Notes: generated by a model not told the origin, from the sequence alone. Positions 1 to 8,952 are shown, numbered from the stretch's first letter. The stretch is DNA of 64,000 nt from [Anoxybacillus] calidus (GCF_013760845.1 NZ_JACDUU010000006.1:206743-270742); one strand, 5' to 3'. Numbers and translations: made by a program.

Positions 1-22
1 AAAACCTTTGGAGGCACAAATC

Positions 23-814
23 ATGAGAGCACTAAAACAACTCGTTCGTTTTGGTTGGGAGCAGGCCCTATCATGTTTGTTTCCTGTCGTTATTTTTGCC
101 TCTTTGGCTTTTACACAAATTATGCCACTTCCCTTCCTACCACGGTATGACTGGCTGCTCATCATCTGCCTTCTGATGCAGTGGTGGATGGTGCGTTCTG
201 GGCTTGAAACACGGGATGAACTAAAGGTTATCACATTGTTCCACCTTATTGGACTTGCTCTTGAACTTTTCAAAGTACATATGGGCTCCTGGTCTTATCC
301 AGAGGAAGGATATTTCAAAATTTTTGGAGTGCCTTTGTATAGCGGATTCATGTACGCAAGTGTAGCGAGTTATCTGTGCCAAGCGTGGAGGAGGTTTAAG
401 GTTGAACTGGTTAAGTGGCCACCGTTTTTGGTAGTTGTACCTCTTGCAGCTGCGATTTATTTGAATTTTTTCATCCACCATTATTGGATTGACGTTCGTT
501 GGTGGCTATCTGGACTTGTAATTATCGTCTTTTGGCAATCATGGGTCACATTCGAGGTTGATGGAACTCGTTACCGTATGCCACTCGCACTTTCTTTTGT
601 GCTCATTGGATTTTTTATATGGATAGCCGAAAATATCGCAACGTTCTTTGGAGCTTGGGAATATCCAAACCAAACCGATGCATGGAGTCTCGTTCATCTA
701 GGAAAGGTGAGTTCATGGTTCTTATTAGTGATTGTTAGCATTCTTATAGTAGCGACGTTAAAGCAGGTTAAGGAAAAAAATTCCACTAGGATAGCTACTA
801 GTCAATTTTTATAA
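23..814 (+). CDS. yoaT: DUF817 family integral membrane protein (YoaT-like)
   Basis: Integral membrane protein of unknown function, 263 aa, with about eight hydrophobic segments and a short charged C-terminal tail. The sequence resembles the DUF817 family (B. subtilis YoaT), including the aromatic stretch around GSWSYPEEGYFKIFGVPLYSGFM and a later GAWEYPNQ motif. I chose the ATG at 23 because GGAGG at 10-14 sits 8 bases upstream; a TTG in frame at 8 overlaps that site. The start of the window cuts off anything upstream, so operon context is unknown. A strong terminator follows. No function is proposed. Confidence 0.85.
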   Translation: MRALKQLVRFGWEQALSCLFPVVIFASLAFTQIMPLPFLPRYDWLLIICLLMQWWMVRSGLETRDELKVITLFHLIGLALELFKVHMGSWSYPEEGYFKIFGVPLYSGFMYASVASYLCQAWRRFKVELVKWPPFLVVVPLAAAIYLNFFIHHYWIDVRWWLSGLVIIVFWQSWVTFEVDGTRYRMPLALSFVLIGFFIWIAENIATFFGAWEYPNQTDAWSLVHLGKVSSWFLLVIVSILIVATLKQVKEKNSTRIATSQFL

Positions 815-832
815 CTGTTAAGAACCCTCTTT

Positions 833-878
833 TAAAAAAGTCGGATCCTTAGCATAGTAAGGAATTCGACTTTTTTTA
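833..878 (+). terminator. Rho-independent terminator after the DUF817 gene
   Basis: AAAAAGTCG...CGACTTTTT with an inner arm GATCCTTA/TAAGGAATT forms a long stem, followed by seven T residues. Confidence 0.85.
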
Positions 879-925
879 GGGTTTAAGTTCTCCTAGCGTA
901 CAAAATTCCGAATAAGATAAATTTG

Positions 926-957
926 AAAAAGCAACGTTCGAATTGTTGCTTTTTTTC
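926..957. terminator. Second hairpin, probable terminator
   Basis: AAAAAGCAAC / GTTGCTTTTT arms around a short loop, with T-runs on both strands. It lies between the DUF817 gene and the insertion sequence. The rest of 880-1075 shows no gene. Confidence 0.6.
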
Positions 958-1105
958 TTTATAAATAGCTTTTAATGCCGCAATGTATTTATTAGGGGTT
1001 CTTGTGAAAATATTCACTTAAACTATAGGGGTGCGATAGTTGAACAAGATATAAAAAGACCATTTATTGGTCTTACCCCTGTCAAGTAGACAGTTATAAA
1101 AAAGA

Positions 1106-1966
1106 CTAAGCAACCAGTGTGTTCCGGTATTCTATCGGTGCACACTGGTTGAGTTTTTTCTGAAAGCGTTCATGATTATAAAACCAGATGTATTGTGCGA
1201 TGGTTTGTAGAAGTTCTTCCTCTGTTTTACATCCTGAAAAATAGAAGGTTTCTGTTTTAAGATGGGAAAAAAAGGACTCGATGCAAGCATTGTCCAAGCA
1301 GTTTCCTTTCCGTGAATGACTGCCTAACATTCCATACTTCTCCATCCAATGATTATATTGTTTGGATGTATACTGAAACCCTTGATCAGAATGCAGGATG
1401 GCTCCTTGCACGGTTCGATTTCGCTGTAATTCTTCTACCGTGTCCATCACTAAGGAAAGGTCATTCCGGGATGAGACCTTCCAAGCGACAATTTCATTGT
1501 TATACAGATCTTGTACCACTGATAAATAATAAAATTGGTTCTCCAATGCCACATACGTAATATCCGTGACAAACACCTGATTAGGGGATTGGGTTTGGAA
1601 TTTTCGATTCAAGCGGTTCGGATGTACAACGGACGGGTTTGTCCCAAAATAGCGCCGTTTCTTTCGGATGACAGATTGGATGTTCAACTCTTTCATGAGT
1701 CGGTAGACACGTTTATGATTGATTCGCAAGCCCTCTTTTTGAAGCGCTATTCTCATTCGTGGATCCCCGTAGAATGGGCGTGTACGGTGGATAGCCATGA
1801 TATGTTCCTTTTCAAGACTTGTTCTCGTTTTTGCCGTGCTTCTCGCGCCTCTTGTGTGTGATGCCATTTATAGTATCCGGATCGAGAAACATCAGCGATT
1901 TCAATTAACCACGTCAACCGGTATCTTTGACGTAACTCGTCTATAATGGCGAACCGATTTACTTTT
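1106..1966 (-). pseudogene. IS3-family transposase OrfB (integrase core), frameshifted
   Basis: DDE integrase catalytic core with all three acidic residues visible: D in VTDITYV, D in LHSDQGFQY and E in ACIESFFSHLK, ending in the usual NHERFQKKL...PIEYR tail. The natural N-terminal part (LRQRYRLTWLIEIADVSRSGYYKW) is in another frame from about 1830 to 1966. It connects to the core only if one base is added near 1820, between REQ and LEKEH. An ATG at 1867 gives a 253-aa open frame but is not the ancestral start. OrfB is entered from orfA by a -1 frame change near 1960. Confidence 0.85.
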
Positions 1967-2290
1967 CGAATTTCCCCTCCCCGTGTAGATTTGGATACCG
2001 CTTTTTTAAGTATTCGACCTGTGCTTTCAGATAATCTCGCTCTTCCTCCACACTTCGAAAGATCGTACGTGGACGACCAATCAATGGATTGTCCTGTGTA
2101 TGTTTACCGCATTGGTCAGAAAGAGATTCACCGTTTCGATATTTCCTCACCCATGTTTTCACTTGGGTGGAACTAGGAATAATTGTTTTGCAACGGCTTG
2201 ATAGCTCATTCCTCCGTTCTCATACAAATGAATGGCTTGTAACTTGAACTCCTCTGTATACGATTGAAATGTTTGTCCTTTTTTCGCCAT
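1959..2290 (-). pseudogene. IS3-family transposase OrfA (HTH), frameshifted
   Basis: Starts at ATG 2290 (MAKKGQTFQSYTEEFK) with GGAGG upstream. It contains the helix-turn-helix segment SYQAVAKQL and continues in another frame as IPSSTQVKTWVRKYRNGES down to the stop at 1959, ending with a coiled segment. One base is missing at about 2181, where the upstream frame runs into FLVPPK and a stop. This is inside orfA and is not the programmed orfA-orfB shift, so the gene is damaged. Confidence 0.8.
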
Positions 2291-2450
2291 GAAAAATCCC
2301 CTCCAAGTATAGTGTAACACCCAACGATTAAAAATGGGCTTTTTACACTGTCTACTTAAAGGGGATAATATCATTATTTTCGGTCTTTTTCTGTGGTCAA
2401 AAATCAACATTGAAACAGAACCAAAAAAGACGGCTATTTCTACCGCCTTA

Positions 2451-2712
2451 TTATCGCAACCACTCTCGTTCTAGTAATCGATAGAGCGTCCCTGTTCCAA
2501 TGGATAGCGTTCTGCAAATATATCTTACCGACGACTTGCCCTCTTTATACCATTCGAGAGCCTGCTTCGCCTTCTCTTCTTTTTTTCCGTCGAGGGACAC
2601 TTCAACCTTGCATCCTTTAAACTTGCCCTCTTTCTTACTATCTCGATGCCTTCTCGTTGTCGTTGCAGCGTGAGTCCTCTCTCTAACTGCGCAAGAAACT
2701 TCATGAGTTACT
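2451..2712 (-). pseudogene. Serine resolvase/invertase C-terminal remnant
   Basis: The frame ending at 2451 contains KEGKFKGCKVEVS followed by KAKQALEWYKEGKSSVRYICRTLSIGTGTLYRLL, a typical C-terminal helix-turn-helix of Tn3-type resolvases. Just upstream, in a different frame, is FLAQLERGLTLQRQREGIEI, the conserved end of the catalytic domain and E-helix. A frameshift near 2635 separates them, and the catalytic serine domain is absent. It is a fragment lying next to the insertion sequence, probably a leftover of an older transposon. Confidence 0.75.
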
Positions 2713-3010
2713 TCTCTGACTGTGCTACATAAGTTGACACCGCAGAAATATTCTTGGAATTTCTGCAAGGAAATTTCGGAAATAATTCAACATAAACTTT
2801 GTTCAACTAGCCACCCTTTTAAAACCACAGGATCATTTCAAGAATTTCTGTTAAGAAGTTCGACAATTTATCCGACTTTGATATACTCGCCCAAAAATCC
2901 CGTTAAATCAAACGTATTTTGCAGTATGACCGTGTTAATATTGCGATATGCGTAAAAAAGATGAAAAAATATTTTATGTACTTTAAATATCGTAGTTATT
3001 TTTCGATAAG

Positions 3011-3060
3011 CAACGTCTTTTATTGGTTTGTTAATCAAATCAATAAAAGACGTTGTTTTT
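3011..3060 (+). terminator. Strong orphan hairpin with T-tail
   Basis: CAACGTCTTTTATTG and CAATAAAAGACGTTG are perfect inverted arms of 15 bp with a further GTTTG/CAAAT extension, followed by five T. No intact gene lies directly upstream on the plus strand, so it may end a lost gene or protect the next one from read-through. The remainder of 2770-3210 shows no convincing gene. Confidence 0.7.
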
Positions 3061-3228
3061 TTGTTTTGACGGATTTTGCTCTACAAATTGATCACTTATA
3101 TTGTACTGCACCAATTGATATATTACATAAAATGGATAATATTTGAATAAATGGAAGTGACTCCCCGCTACATAAGTGAATATATAAGTGATTGTTAGCA
3201 CTCAAAACTTTGAAAGGGGAGGATGAGA

Positions 3229-3981
3229 TTGATTAAAAAATGGTTTATCATCTTTGTGTCAGCCTTTGTTTTGTTTTTTAGTATTGGTGTTACCTCTAGT
3301 TCTGCCGCAGGAAGCCAGTTTATTATCATTAACAAGGCAAACAATCAGCTTGCTTATTATGAAAACAGCCAGTTGAAAAGAGTATTTAAGGTCGCAACTG
3401 GAAGAAGCCCATCGCTTACACCAGAAGGCAAATTTAAGATTGTTAACAAAATTGTTAACCGTCCTTATTATAAGAAAAGAATTCCCGGTGGTGACCCTCG
3501 CAATCCACTCGGCAACCGTTGGCTCGGTTTGAACGCTCGAGGAACATGGGGTACGACTTACGCAATTCATGGTAACAATAACCCGAGTTCCATCGGCAAG
3601 TATGTCAGCAGTGGCTGTGTTCGAATGTACGATGATGAGATAGAATGGTTGTTTAATCGAGTGAAAATCAATACGCCTGTTATTATCATAACCTCTAGAA
3701 AATCTTTTGACTCTATCGCGGCAGCCAACGGTTTCAAAGTTACTCCACATCATGGCACACCTACTGTTACAAATGGAGAAATCCTAAAAAAAGGAAGCCG
3801 CGGCAATGCTGTTCGAGAGCTTCAACGCAAGCTTACTTCCCTTGGTTATAACACGAAAGGTGTAGACGGGATTTTTGGTTCAAATACAGAACAGGCAGTT
3901 CGTCAATTTCAAAGAGACCATCGTCTAACAGTAGATGGTATTGTCGGTCCGGCTACGAAAAAAGCGCTTAAGAGTAAATAA
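3229..3981 (+). CDS. Secreted L,D-transpeptidase (YkuD) with peptidoglycan-binding domain
   Basis: Forms 3-3 cross-links or attaches proteins to peptidoglycan outside the membrane. An N-terminal signal peptide (KK then a hydrophobic stretch, cleavage near SSAAG) is followed by a YkuD domain. Its catalytic motif reads IHGNNNP...YVSSGCVRM, with His and the nucleophilic Cys at about residues 114 and 130. A C-terminal PG_binding_1 repeat (KGSRGNAVRELQRKL ... VDGIFGSNTEQAVRQFQ) follows. I place the start at TTG 3229: the GGGGAGG site at 3216-3222 directly abuts ATG 3223 but is 6 bases from TTG 3229. The gene is monocistronic, with a terminator behind it. Likely a cell-envelope or spore-envelope enzyme. 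Confidence 0.9.
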   Translation: MIKKWFIIFVSAFVLFFSIGVTSSSAAGSQFIIINKANNQLAYYENSQLKRVFKVATGRSPSLTPEGKFKIVNKIVNRPYYKKRIPGGDPRNPLGNRWLGLNARGTWGTTYAIHGNNNPSSIGKYVSSGCVRMYDDEIEWLFNRVKINTPVIIITSRKSFDSIAAANGFKVTPHHGTPTVTNGEILKKGSRGNAVRELQRKLTSLGYNTKGVDGIFGSNTEQAVRQFQRDHRLTVDGIVGPATKKALKSK

Positions 3982-4042
3982 TTAAAATAACATGGATAGA
4001 GAAAACTCTTATCAAGACCTAAATTATAAAAAACTTAAAAAT

Positions 4043-4093
4043 AAAAGGAGAATACAGATTAGACATGTCTAATCTGTATTCTCCTTTTTATTA
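4043..4093. terminator. Bidirectional terminator between convergent genes
   Basis: Near-perfect stem AAAAGGAGAATACAGATTAG / CTAATCTGTATTCTCCTTTT with A/T runs on both sides. It serves the L,D-transpeptidase (plus) and the VOC gene (minus). Confidence 0.9.
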
Positions 4094-4208
4094 AATGAAA
4101 GCGCCCTATTATTGAAGAGCGATAAAAAATGGTCAACTTGGAAGCCATAAGTAACCTTCAATTTAAGCACCCGTTCGAAATAAACCATAAAAAGAGTTTT
4201 AGAGAACA

Positions 4209-4667
4209 TTATTTCTTTTTATTAAACCATTCTTCTAATGTCATCATTTCAAAATCTTCTCCAAAATCCAATCGTAAAGGTGTAATTAGCTCAATTGAGT
4301 TTCCATCTGGGTCATCAAAATAAATTGCCGCATGTGCTTGTGGATGATTAGGTAATACAAGAGGTTGTTTTTCAGACGGGAATCCAAAAGATGTTCGCAC
4401 CAAAATGCCTTTCTGCTCTAACCATTCTTTCGCTTGTTTAATGTCTTCCAAATCAACTTTAAACGCAATATGTCTTAATGAGGGATGATAAGGGGTTTTT
4501 ACTTTGTCAGTTTCCCAAAGTCCTAACCAACTGTTTCCTTTTTCCACCCAGAGAAAAGCTAATTTTTCATTTTGGTAAGCAACCTCTAACCCTAATTTCT
4601 TATAGAAATCTATCGAATTTGAAAGATTACTTACTGGCAAATGCGCTTCATACAATCCCTTTATCAT
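4209..4667 (-). CDS. VOC-family (glyoxalase/bleomycin resistance-like) protein
   Basis: 152 aa, one vicinal-oxygen-chelate domain made of two beta-alpha-beta-beta-beta modules. Candidate metal ligands are His in YEAHLPV near the N-terminus, His in LRHIAFKV, and Glu in DPDGNSIELI near the end. The substrate cannot be told from sequence; such proteins include thiol transferases, dioxygenases and drug-binding proteins. The ribosome site AGGAGG is 12 bases before ATG 4667. It directly follows a 33-codon ORF (4683-4784), with which it is probably cotranscribed. Confidence 0.8.
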   Translation of the reverse strand: MIKGLYEAHLPVSNLSNSIDFYKKLGLEVAYQNEKLAFLWVEKGNSWLGLWETDKVKTPYHPSLRHIAFKVDLEDIKQAKEWLEQKGILVRTSFGFPSEKQPLVLPNHPQAHAAIYFDDPDGNSIELITPLRLDFGEDFEMMTLEEWFNKKK

Positions 4668-4682
4668 TCCTTAGACTACCTC

Positions 4683-4784
4683 CTATTTTTTAATTCGATT
4701 GACTAATTCCAAAAGTAGTTCTTTAGATTCCTCCAATTTCCCTTCATTTCTCAGCTTTATTGCAAAAGCAATTTGTTCATTCAT
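4683..4784 (-). CDS. Small ORF, 33 aa, TPR-protein N-terminus-like
   Basis: ATG 4784 is preceded by AAAGGAGAG and runs to TAG at 4683, encoding MNEQIAFAIKLRNEGKLEES then KELLLELVNRIKK. The sequence resembles the first helix pair of small tetratricopeptide proteins, which would normally continue well beyond this point. It may be a truncated gene or a genuine short peptide. Its stop overlaps the ribosome binding region of the VOC gene, which suggests translational coupling. Confidence 0.5.
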   Translation of the reverse strand: MNEQIAFAIKLRNEGKLEESKELLLELVNRIKK

Positions 4785-4824
4785 AAATCCAAGTCTCTCC
4801 TTTGTATGATCATCCATGTAAGTT

Positions 4825-5307
4825 TTATGGCTTTAAATGTTTAACAAACAATACTCGATCATTTCCCCGTCCATCATAATTGGAAAAAACAGAAATCCCA
4901 TCAACCACTCGATCGCCAGTTTCTATTTCAAATCCCATCCTTGTATGAAAAGCAATAGAAGTTCGATTGATAGGCGAAGTAACACACCGCACAAGTTGGC
5001 ATCCTTTTTCTTTCATTTTTTCAAAAAATAGTTCGTATAATTTAGATGCAATTTTTCGTTTTCGGTATTCCGGGTGAACACCAATAAAATGAATGTACGC
5101 TTCATCAGGATACGTTTGCGAAACAAAACCAACTAAGAAGCCAATAATTTGATCTTGAGCAAGCGCAACAAAACTCGTTTCTTGAAAGTGAATAAAAAAG
5201 AGTTTCGGAAGCATATCAGCCATTTGCCGGCCGCCCCACCAGTCATTTAAAACATGAATAATATTATGGTAATCTTCGGGAGAAACATGGCGGATAAGCA
5301 TTTTCAT
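4825..5307 (-). CDS. GNAT family N-acetyltransferase
   Basis: 160 aa with the GNAT fold. The acetyl-CoA binding motif A is visible as IHFIGVHPEYRKRKIASKLY (Q/RxxGxG-like loop degenerate as RKRKIA), followed by motif B around NRTSIAFHTRMGFEIE. Two in-frame ATGs (5307 and 5301) lie close to AAGGGA; the second has the better spacing. The substrate is unknown. It is transcribed away from the next GNAT gene at 5431, with an AT-rich shared promoter region between them. Confidence 0.8.
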   Translation of the reverse strand: MKMLIRHVSPEDYHNIIHVLNDWWGGRQMADMLPKLFFIHFQETSFVALAQDQIIGFLVGFVSQTYPDEAYIHFIGVHPEYRKRKIASKLYELFFEKMKEKGCQLVRCVTSPINRTSIAFHTRMGFEIETGDRVVDGISVFSNYDGRGNDRVLFVKHLKP

Positions 5308-5430
5308 CTTCCCTTCCCTATTAATCTTTCACAACATTTCTTGACAAGTTTATAATTTAATATACATAATTTTTATAATATAAACAATATTTCATGCTAA
5401 TCCTTATTAATGAATAGAAATGGAGTGTTG

Positions 5431-5934
5431 ATGATGTGGAGCATTCGCGAAGCAACACCGGAAGACGCTGCAGGATTATTAGCGCATACGAAAAATATAC
5501 TAGAAACAAGCCCATTTATGCTTACGACCCCGGAAGAATTTCAAGTTACCGCTGACAAACAAAAAGAATGGATGATTGAACAGCAACAAGCAGGAAATCT
5601 TATATTGGTAGTTGAAGATAATGGAGTTATTGTTGGAACATTAAATGTCCGACGTGAAAAAAAGTTCCGTCATCGTCACATCGCTTCGTTTGGTATTAAC
5701 TTGCAGGAAGCTTACTGTAATCAAGGAATCGGCACGCTTTTGATTCAAAAAATGCTTGAATGGGCAAAAAATAATGGTATCGAAAAAATCATGCTGAATG
5801 TGATGGCAACAAATGAACGGGCGATTTATGTTTACAAAAAGTTGGGATTTAAAGAAGAAGGACGCTTTAAAAATCAATTAAAACTAGAAGACGGTACATA
5901 TGTGGATGATATCGCTATGTCATTATTTTTATAA
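5431..5934 (+). CDS. GNAT family N-acetyltransferase
   Basis: About 167 aa. Motif A is clear (QEAYCNQGIGTLLIQKMLEWAK) and motif B reads NERAIYVYKKLGFKEEGRFKNQ, followed by a Y-VDD-AMSL ending like that of RimJ/SpeG-type acetyltransferases. An upstream ATG at 5410 lacks a ribosome site; GGAG at 5422-5425 fits ATG 5431 or 5434. The substrate is not predictable. A small membrane-protein gene follows 24 bases downstream and is probably cotranscribed. Confidence 0.82.
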   Translation: MMWSIREATPEDAAGLLAHTKNILETSPFMLTTPEEFQVTADKQKEWMIEQQQAGNLILVVEDNGVIVGTLNVRREKKFRHRHIASFGINLQEAYCNQGIGTLLIQKMLEWAKNNGIEKIMLNVMATNERAIYVYKKLGFKEEGRFKNQLKLEDGTYVDDIAMSLFL

Positions 5935-5958
5935 AAGAACATGGGGGCATTGTAATAC

Positions 5959-6177
5959 ATGAAAATAAAAAGTTTATTTTACTATGTATTGATCTTAGCT
6001 GTTTTTTATCTATCTGGACATTCGTTTCATATTGACTGGCTCATCTTTTATCAACAAGAGCTTTTCCGTGACGGTTCGTTGAAAGAAGCTTCAGGCTCAA
6101 TCATGCCGTTTGTCTTAGTTTTCCTTCTATATTATTGGTTTACAACAAACAAAATAAAGATGGCCAAGAAACAATAA
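5959..6177 (+). CDS. Small two-TM membrane protein, unknown
   Basis: 72 aa. Two hydrophobic segments (YYVLILAVFYLSG and IMPFVLVFLLYYWF) flank a loop with acidic and basic residues, and the tail is lysine-rich. I do not recognise the family. It lies close behind the GNAT gene and is followed by a terminator. Confidence 0.6.
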   Translation: MKIKSLFYYVLILAVFYLSGHSFHIDWLIFYQQELFRDGSLKEASGSIMPFVLVFLLYYWFTTNKIKMAKKQ

Positions 6178-6191
6178 CGATAATTTTATAC

Positions 6192-6245
6192 AAAAAGGAC
6201 ACACCACATTTTGAGAAAGTTCAATCAATGGTGTGTTCTTATTTT
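6192..6245. terminator. Bidirectional terminator
   Basis: AAGGACACACCA / TGGTGTGTTCTT arms with a loop of about 22 bases, T/A-rich on both flanks, between convergent genes. Confidence 0.65.
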
Positions 6246-6251
6246 AAAATG

Positions 6252-7250
6252 TCACTGTTTTTCAAACCAAGCAGCTAGTACTTCTTTTTCCTTTGTCGGC
6301 TTCAAGCCTGCTTGCCATTGTTCTTCACTTATATTTCGAGTTTCGTGCCATCTTAACGTATCGATAATCGTTTCTGACAACGGACGAATCGTTAGACCCT
6401 CTCCCATTGCTTTAGTAATATTAATAGCAGAGAATCCTTTCATGTTCGCTGATTTTGGTATAAACAACGGCAATTCCGTCCAATATGCCACTTCTTTCTC
6501 AGACAGAAATTTTTCATCTACCCATGTAAATGTTGCATCACTCTTCAATACTCTTTTACATTCTTCTAAAAATTGTTCCATCGTTAACGGTTGAAGAGGA
6601 CCTGTCACATTGTAAATCCCCTTCTGCCGTCTTTCAATTAAACTCACTGCAAAACGAGCAAGGTCGCGCACATCAATAAATTGCACATAAGCATCAGGGT
6701 TCCCAGGAGCTAATACTACTCCCCCTCTTGAGATGCGTACAGGCCAATATGTAAATCGGTCCGTATAATCATCTGGTCCGACAATTAATCCGGGACGAAG
6801 AATAAGAGATCCTTCTGGAAAAGCCTTCAAGATTTCTTTCTCACAAAGCGCTTTGAGCGGACCGTATGTTTCTCCGTTCACCTCTTCCGTTGTCTCGTTG
6901 TCTAACGTACCTACCTGGGCGGTTTCGTCAATATTTGTTTGTGAAAAATCGGCGTACACGGAAATGCTTGAAATAAACGTATAATAACTGCATGATTCGG
7001 CTAACAACTGCGCGGAAGCTCTAACAATCCTTGGAGTATAGCCACATGTATCAATAACCGCATCCCATTTTCTTCCTAACAAAGCGTGTAAATCCCCATC
7101 ACGATTTCCCGTTAGTTTTTCGACTTCTGAAAATAACTCTTTGTTCGTGCTTCCCCTATTAAAAATGGTAACCTTATGCCCTCGTCGTAAAGCTTCTGCA
7201 ACAATATGCTTTCCGACAAACTTTGTACCACCTAAAACTAAAATATTCAT
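6252..7250 (-). CDS. NAD-dependent epimerase/dehydratase (extended SDR)
   Basis: 332 aa. The N-terminal Rossmann motif is GGTKFVGKH (GxxxxxG type) and the catalytic pair is in TYGPLKALCEKE (YxxxK). The C-terminal part (TMEQFLEECKRVL, WHETR) resembles the sugar-nucleotide epimerase group. Start ATG 7250 has GGAGGGG 6 bases upstream; the open frame extends upstream to 7301 but without a site. Substrate unknown. It stands alone between two terminator regions. Confidence 0.82.
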   Translation of the reverse strand: MNILVLGGTKFVGKHIVAEALRRGHKVTIFNRGSTNKELFSEVEKLTGNRDGDLHALLGRKWDAVIDTCGYTPRIVRASAQLLAESCSYYTFISSISVYADFSQTNIDETAQVGTLDNETTEEVNGETYGPLKALCEKEILKAFPEGSLILRPGLIVGPDDYTDRFTYWPVRISRGGVVLAPGNPDAYVQFIDVRDLARFAVSLIERRQKGIYNVTGPLQPLTMEQFLEECKRVLKSDATFTWVDEKFLSEKEVAYWTELPLFIPKSANMKGFSAINITKAMGEGLTIRPLSETIIDTLRWHETRNISEEQWQAGLKPTKEKEVLAAWFEKQ

Positions 7251-7394
7251 TTTTCCCCTCCATATCTTTCTTCGTTTACTATTCATAATTATGGAGAACA
7301 AACAAAGAATAGACGCATTACTATGAAAAACATTTTACTAACAGTTGCTCTTTACTTCCACTCCCCACGCTTTATGTATCCAGTATGTTTGAAC

Positions 7395-7855
7395 TTAAAC
7401 CATTCCGCGCGCCAATTCTTCAAGCCGTTTTATCGCTTCATCTTTATTAAACGAACTGTACCAACGATAATTTTGTTCGTCTAATATACGGTAGTGTTTG
7501 CTGATCACGTTTTGTTGTAAGCGAAAAGTACCTATTTTCTTGATTTCTGTCCACCATACTCTCTCGCCGAATGTTCTACTTTTTGGTACATCTACTTCTT
7601 CATGGGCAATCGTTTCAAGTATTTCAAGCGATCGGTCTCCAAGCACAGACTCAATGATTTCACTGTCGCGAAACAAGGCACACAGAGCGACAATTTGTGT
7701 CCAGCTTGCATATGTTCTTCCTTTTTCGATTTGTACTAATGTTTTTTTGGAAATGCCCAACACTTCTGCCATCTTATCCTGTGTATATCCTTTTTCTATA
7801 CGGATGAGTTTCATCTTATTTTGGAAAGAAGGTAAATCAGTTGATCTTTATCCAT
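7395..7855 (-). pseudogene. XRE-family regulator with frameshift after codon 13
   Basis: The main frame (from 7814) has an HTH, TQDKMAEVLGISKKTLVQIEKGR, and a roughly 80-aa C-terminal domain with KSRTFGERVWWTE. The likely true start is ATG 7855, with GAGAGG 7 bases upstream, giving MDKDQLIYLLSK. It joins MKLIRIEKGY only if one base is added, most simply A4 to A5 at 7819-7822. The ATG at 7814 has no ribosome site. Either a real frameshift or a homopolymer sequencing error. As a full protein it would be a DNA-binding repressor of about 153 aa. Confidence 0.7.
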
Positions 7856-8063
7856 ACAATCGACCTCTCTAAGATAAGTTAACATAATATTTTTATAGTA
7901 TATTATTTGCATTAAAAATGATATTTTGTAAATTATTCCCTTATAGTGTGATATTACATTTTTTGTTTATTATTGTAAATAATATTATTATGGACAAAAT
8001 TTTTTATTGCCTATCTTTTAATGAATTGGATATAATTCTCAAAAAAGAGAAAGGGAGATTCTC

Positions 8064-8495
8064 TTGTTTCAAATAAAAGAATATATAAAAGAAACGTTTA
8101 CTGTTTCAACCGATCGCAGCAAAGTCGATTTGAACAAAGTTTGTGATTTTTTAGCACGCTCATACTGGGCAAACAATCGAAAGCGGGAAACGATTATGAA
8201 ATCCATTGAACATTCTCTTTGTTTTTCTTTGTTTGATGGGAATGTACAAATTGGCTTGGCCCGCGTCATTACCGATGGGGCTACATTTGCCTATTTATGT
8301 GATGTGTTTATCGATGAAAATTATCGAGGAAAAAAATTAGGTACATGGTTATTGCAATGTATATTAGAGCATCCTGATGTCGCTGGAGTTCGACGTTTCT
8401 GTTTAGCGACAAAAGATGCCCATGAATTTTACAAACAGTTTGGATTTATGTCGTTACAAGAGCCGAAGCGCTTTATGGAAAAAATGAATACATAA
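8064..8495 (+). CDS. GNAT family N-acetyltransferase (TTG start)
   Basis: 143 aa. Motif A reads CDVFIDENYRGKKLGTWLLQ (RGKKLG, the CoA pyrophosphate loop) and motif B is DAHEFYKQFGFMSL. It resembles the small single-domain GNATs with an N-terminal RSYWANNR segment. Start TTG 8064 has AAAGGGAGA 6 bases upstream and no ATG is better placed. The 200 bases upstream are very AT-rich and hold no gene. Substrate unknown. Confidence 0.8.
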   Translation: MFQIKEYIKETFTVSTDRSKVDLNKVCDFLARSYWANNRKRETIMKSIEHSLCFSLFDGNVQIGLARVITDGATFAYLCDVFIDENYRGKKLGTWLLQCILEHPDVAGVRRFCLATKDAHEFYKQFGFMSLQEPKRFMEKMNT

Positions 8496-8593
8496 AAACA
8501 AGAAGCAGTTAATTGAAGAAACAAAGTATATTCCATCACTCCCAAATATCAATCAACAAGTTTTTATACCCTAAAAACATTGATAAGGAACGG

Positions 8594-8788
8594 ATGTGCT
8601 TACTTATGAAAATGTATTTTTTCTATATAGGACTTGGAATTGTTTTTTTAGTAACGATGATTTCGACATTGATAACCAAATCAACCACTCTACTCAAAAG
8701 TTTAAGCGTCATCAGCTTTATTTCCTATCTTGTTTTAGCCTTTTTCTCTATTAAAAATACTAAGGGCGTGAATGATACTAAAAAATAA
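8594..8788 (+). CDS. Small membrane protein, about 60-64 aa
   Basis: Two adjacent hydrophobic segments (FFYIGLGIVFLVTMIS and SVISFISYLVLAFFSI) with a KN-rich tail. Two ATGs (8594, 8606) lie near AAGGAA at 8585; neither spacing is ideal, so the start is uncertain. It follows the GNAT gene by about 100 bases. No family recognised. Confidence 0.45.
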   Translation: MCLLMKMYFFYIGLGIVFLVTMISTLITKSTTLLKSLSVISFISYLVLAFFSIKNTKGVNDTKK

Positions 8789-8901
8789 ATGAGGTTATCC
8801 TCAACAAAAACACTAGAAATCTAGGAAATTCTATCTCCACCGGCATTATCAATGATTTTTAATGTTACCTATTTTACTGGCGGAAGGTTTCCATTTCCAT
8901 A

Positions 8902-8946
8902 AATCAAGCCTGCTTCTTTCGAATGCTGAAAGAAGCAGGCTTGATT
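8902..8946. terminator. Strong hairpin between convergent genes
   Basis: AATCAAGCCTGCTTCTTTC / GAAAGAAGCAGGCTTGATT perfect arms with a short loop; serves topB on the minus strand and the small gene on the plus strand. Confidence 0.85.
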
Positions 8947-8952
8947 ATTTCT

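Larger units (their letters stand above)
1076..2364 (-). mobile_element. IS3-family insertion sequence, decayed copy
   Basis: A roughly 1.3-kb element with two overlapping transposase reading frames on the minus strand. Imperfect terminal inverted repeats are visible: the left end reads CCCCTGTCAAGTAGACAG and the complement of the right end reads CCCCTTTAAGTAGACAG. Organisation (small HTH orfA, larger DDE orfB in the -1 frame) is typical of IS3. Both orfA and orfB carry a frameshift, so this copy should not make active transposase. The exact end bases and a target duplication could not be fixed by eye. Confidence 0.85.

Noticed and set aside
3259..3753. 164-aa minus ORF
   Set aside because: Antisense to the L,D-transpeptidase, which has signal peptide, catalytic motif and ribosome site.
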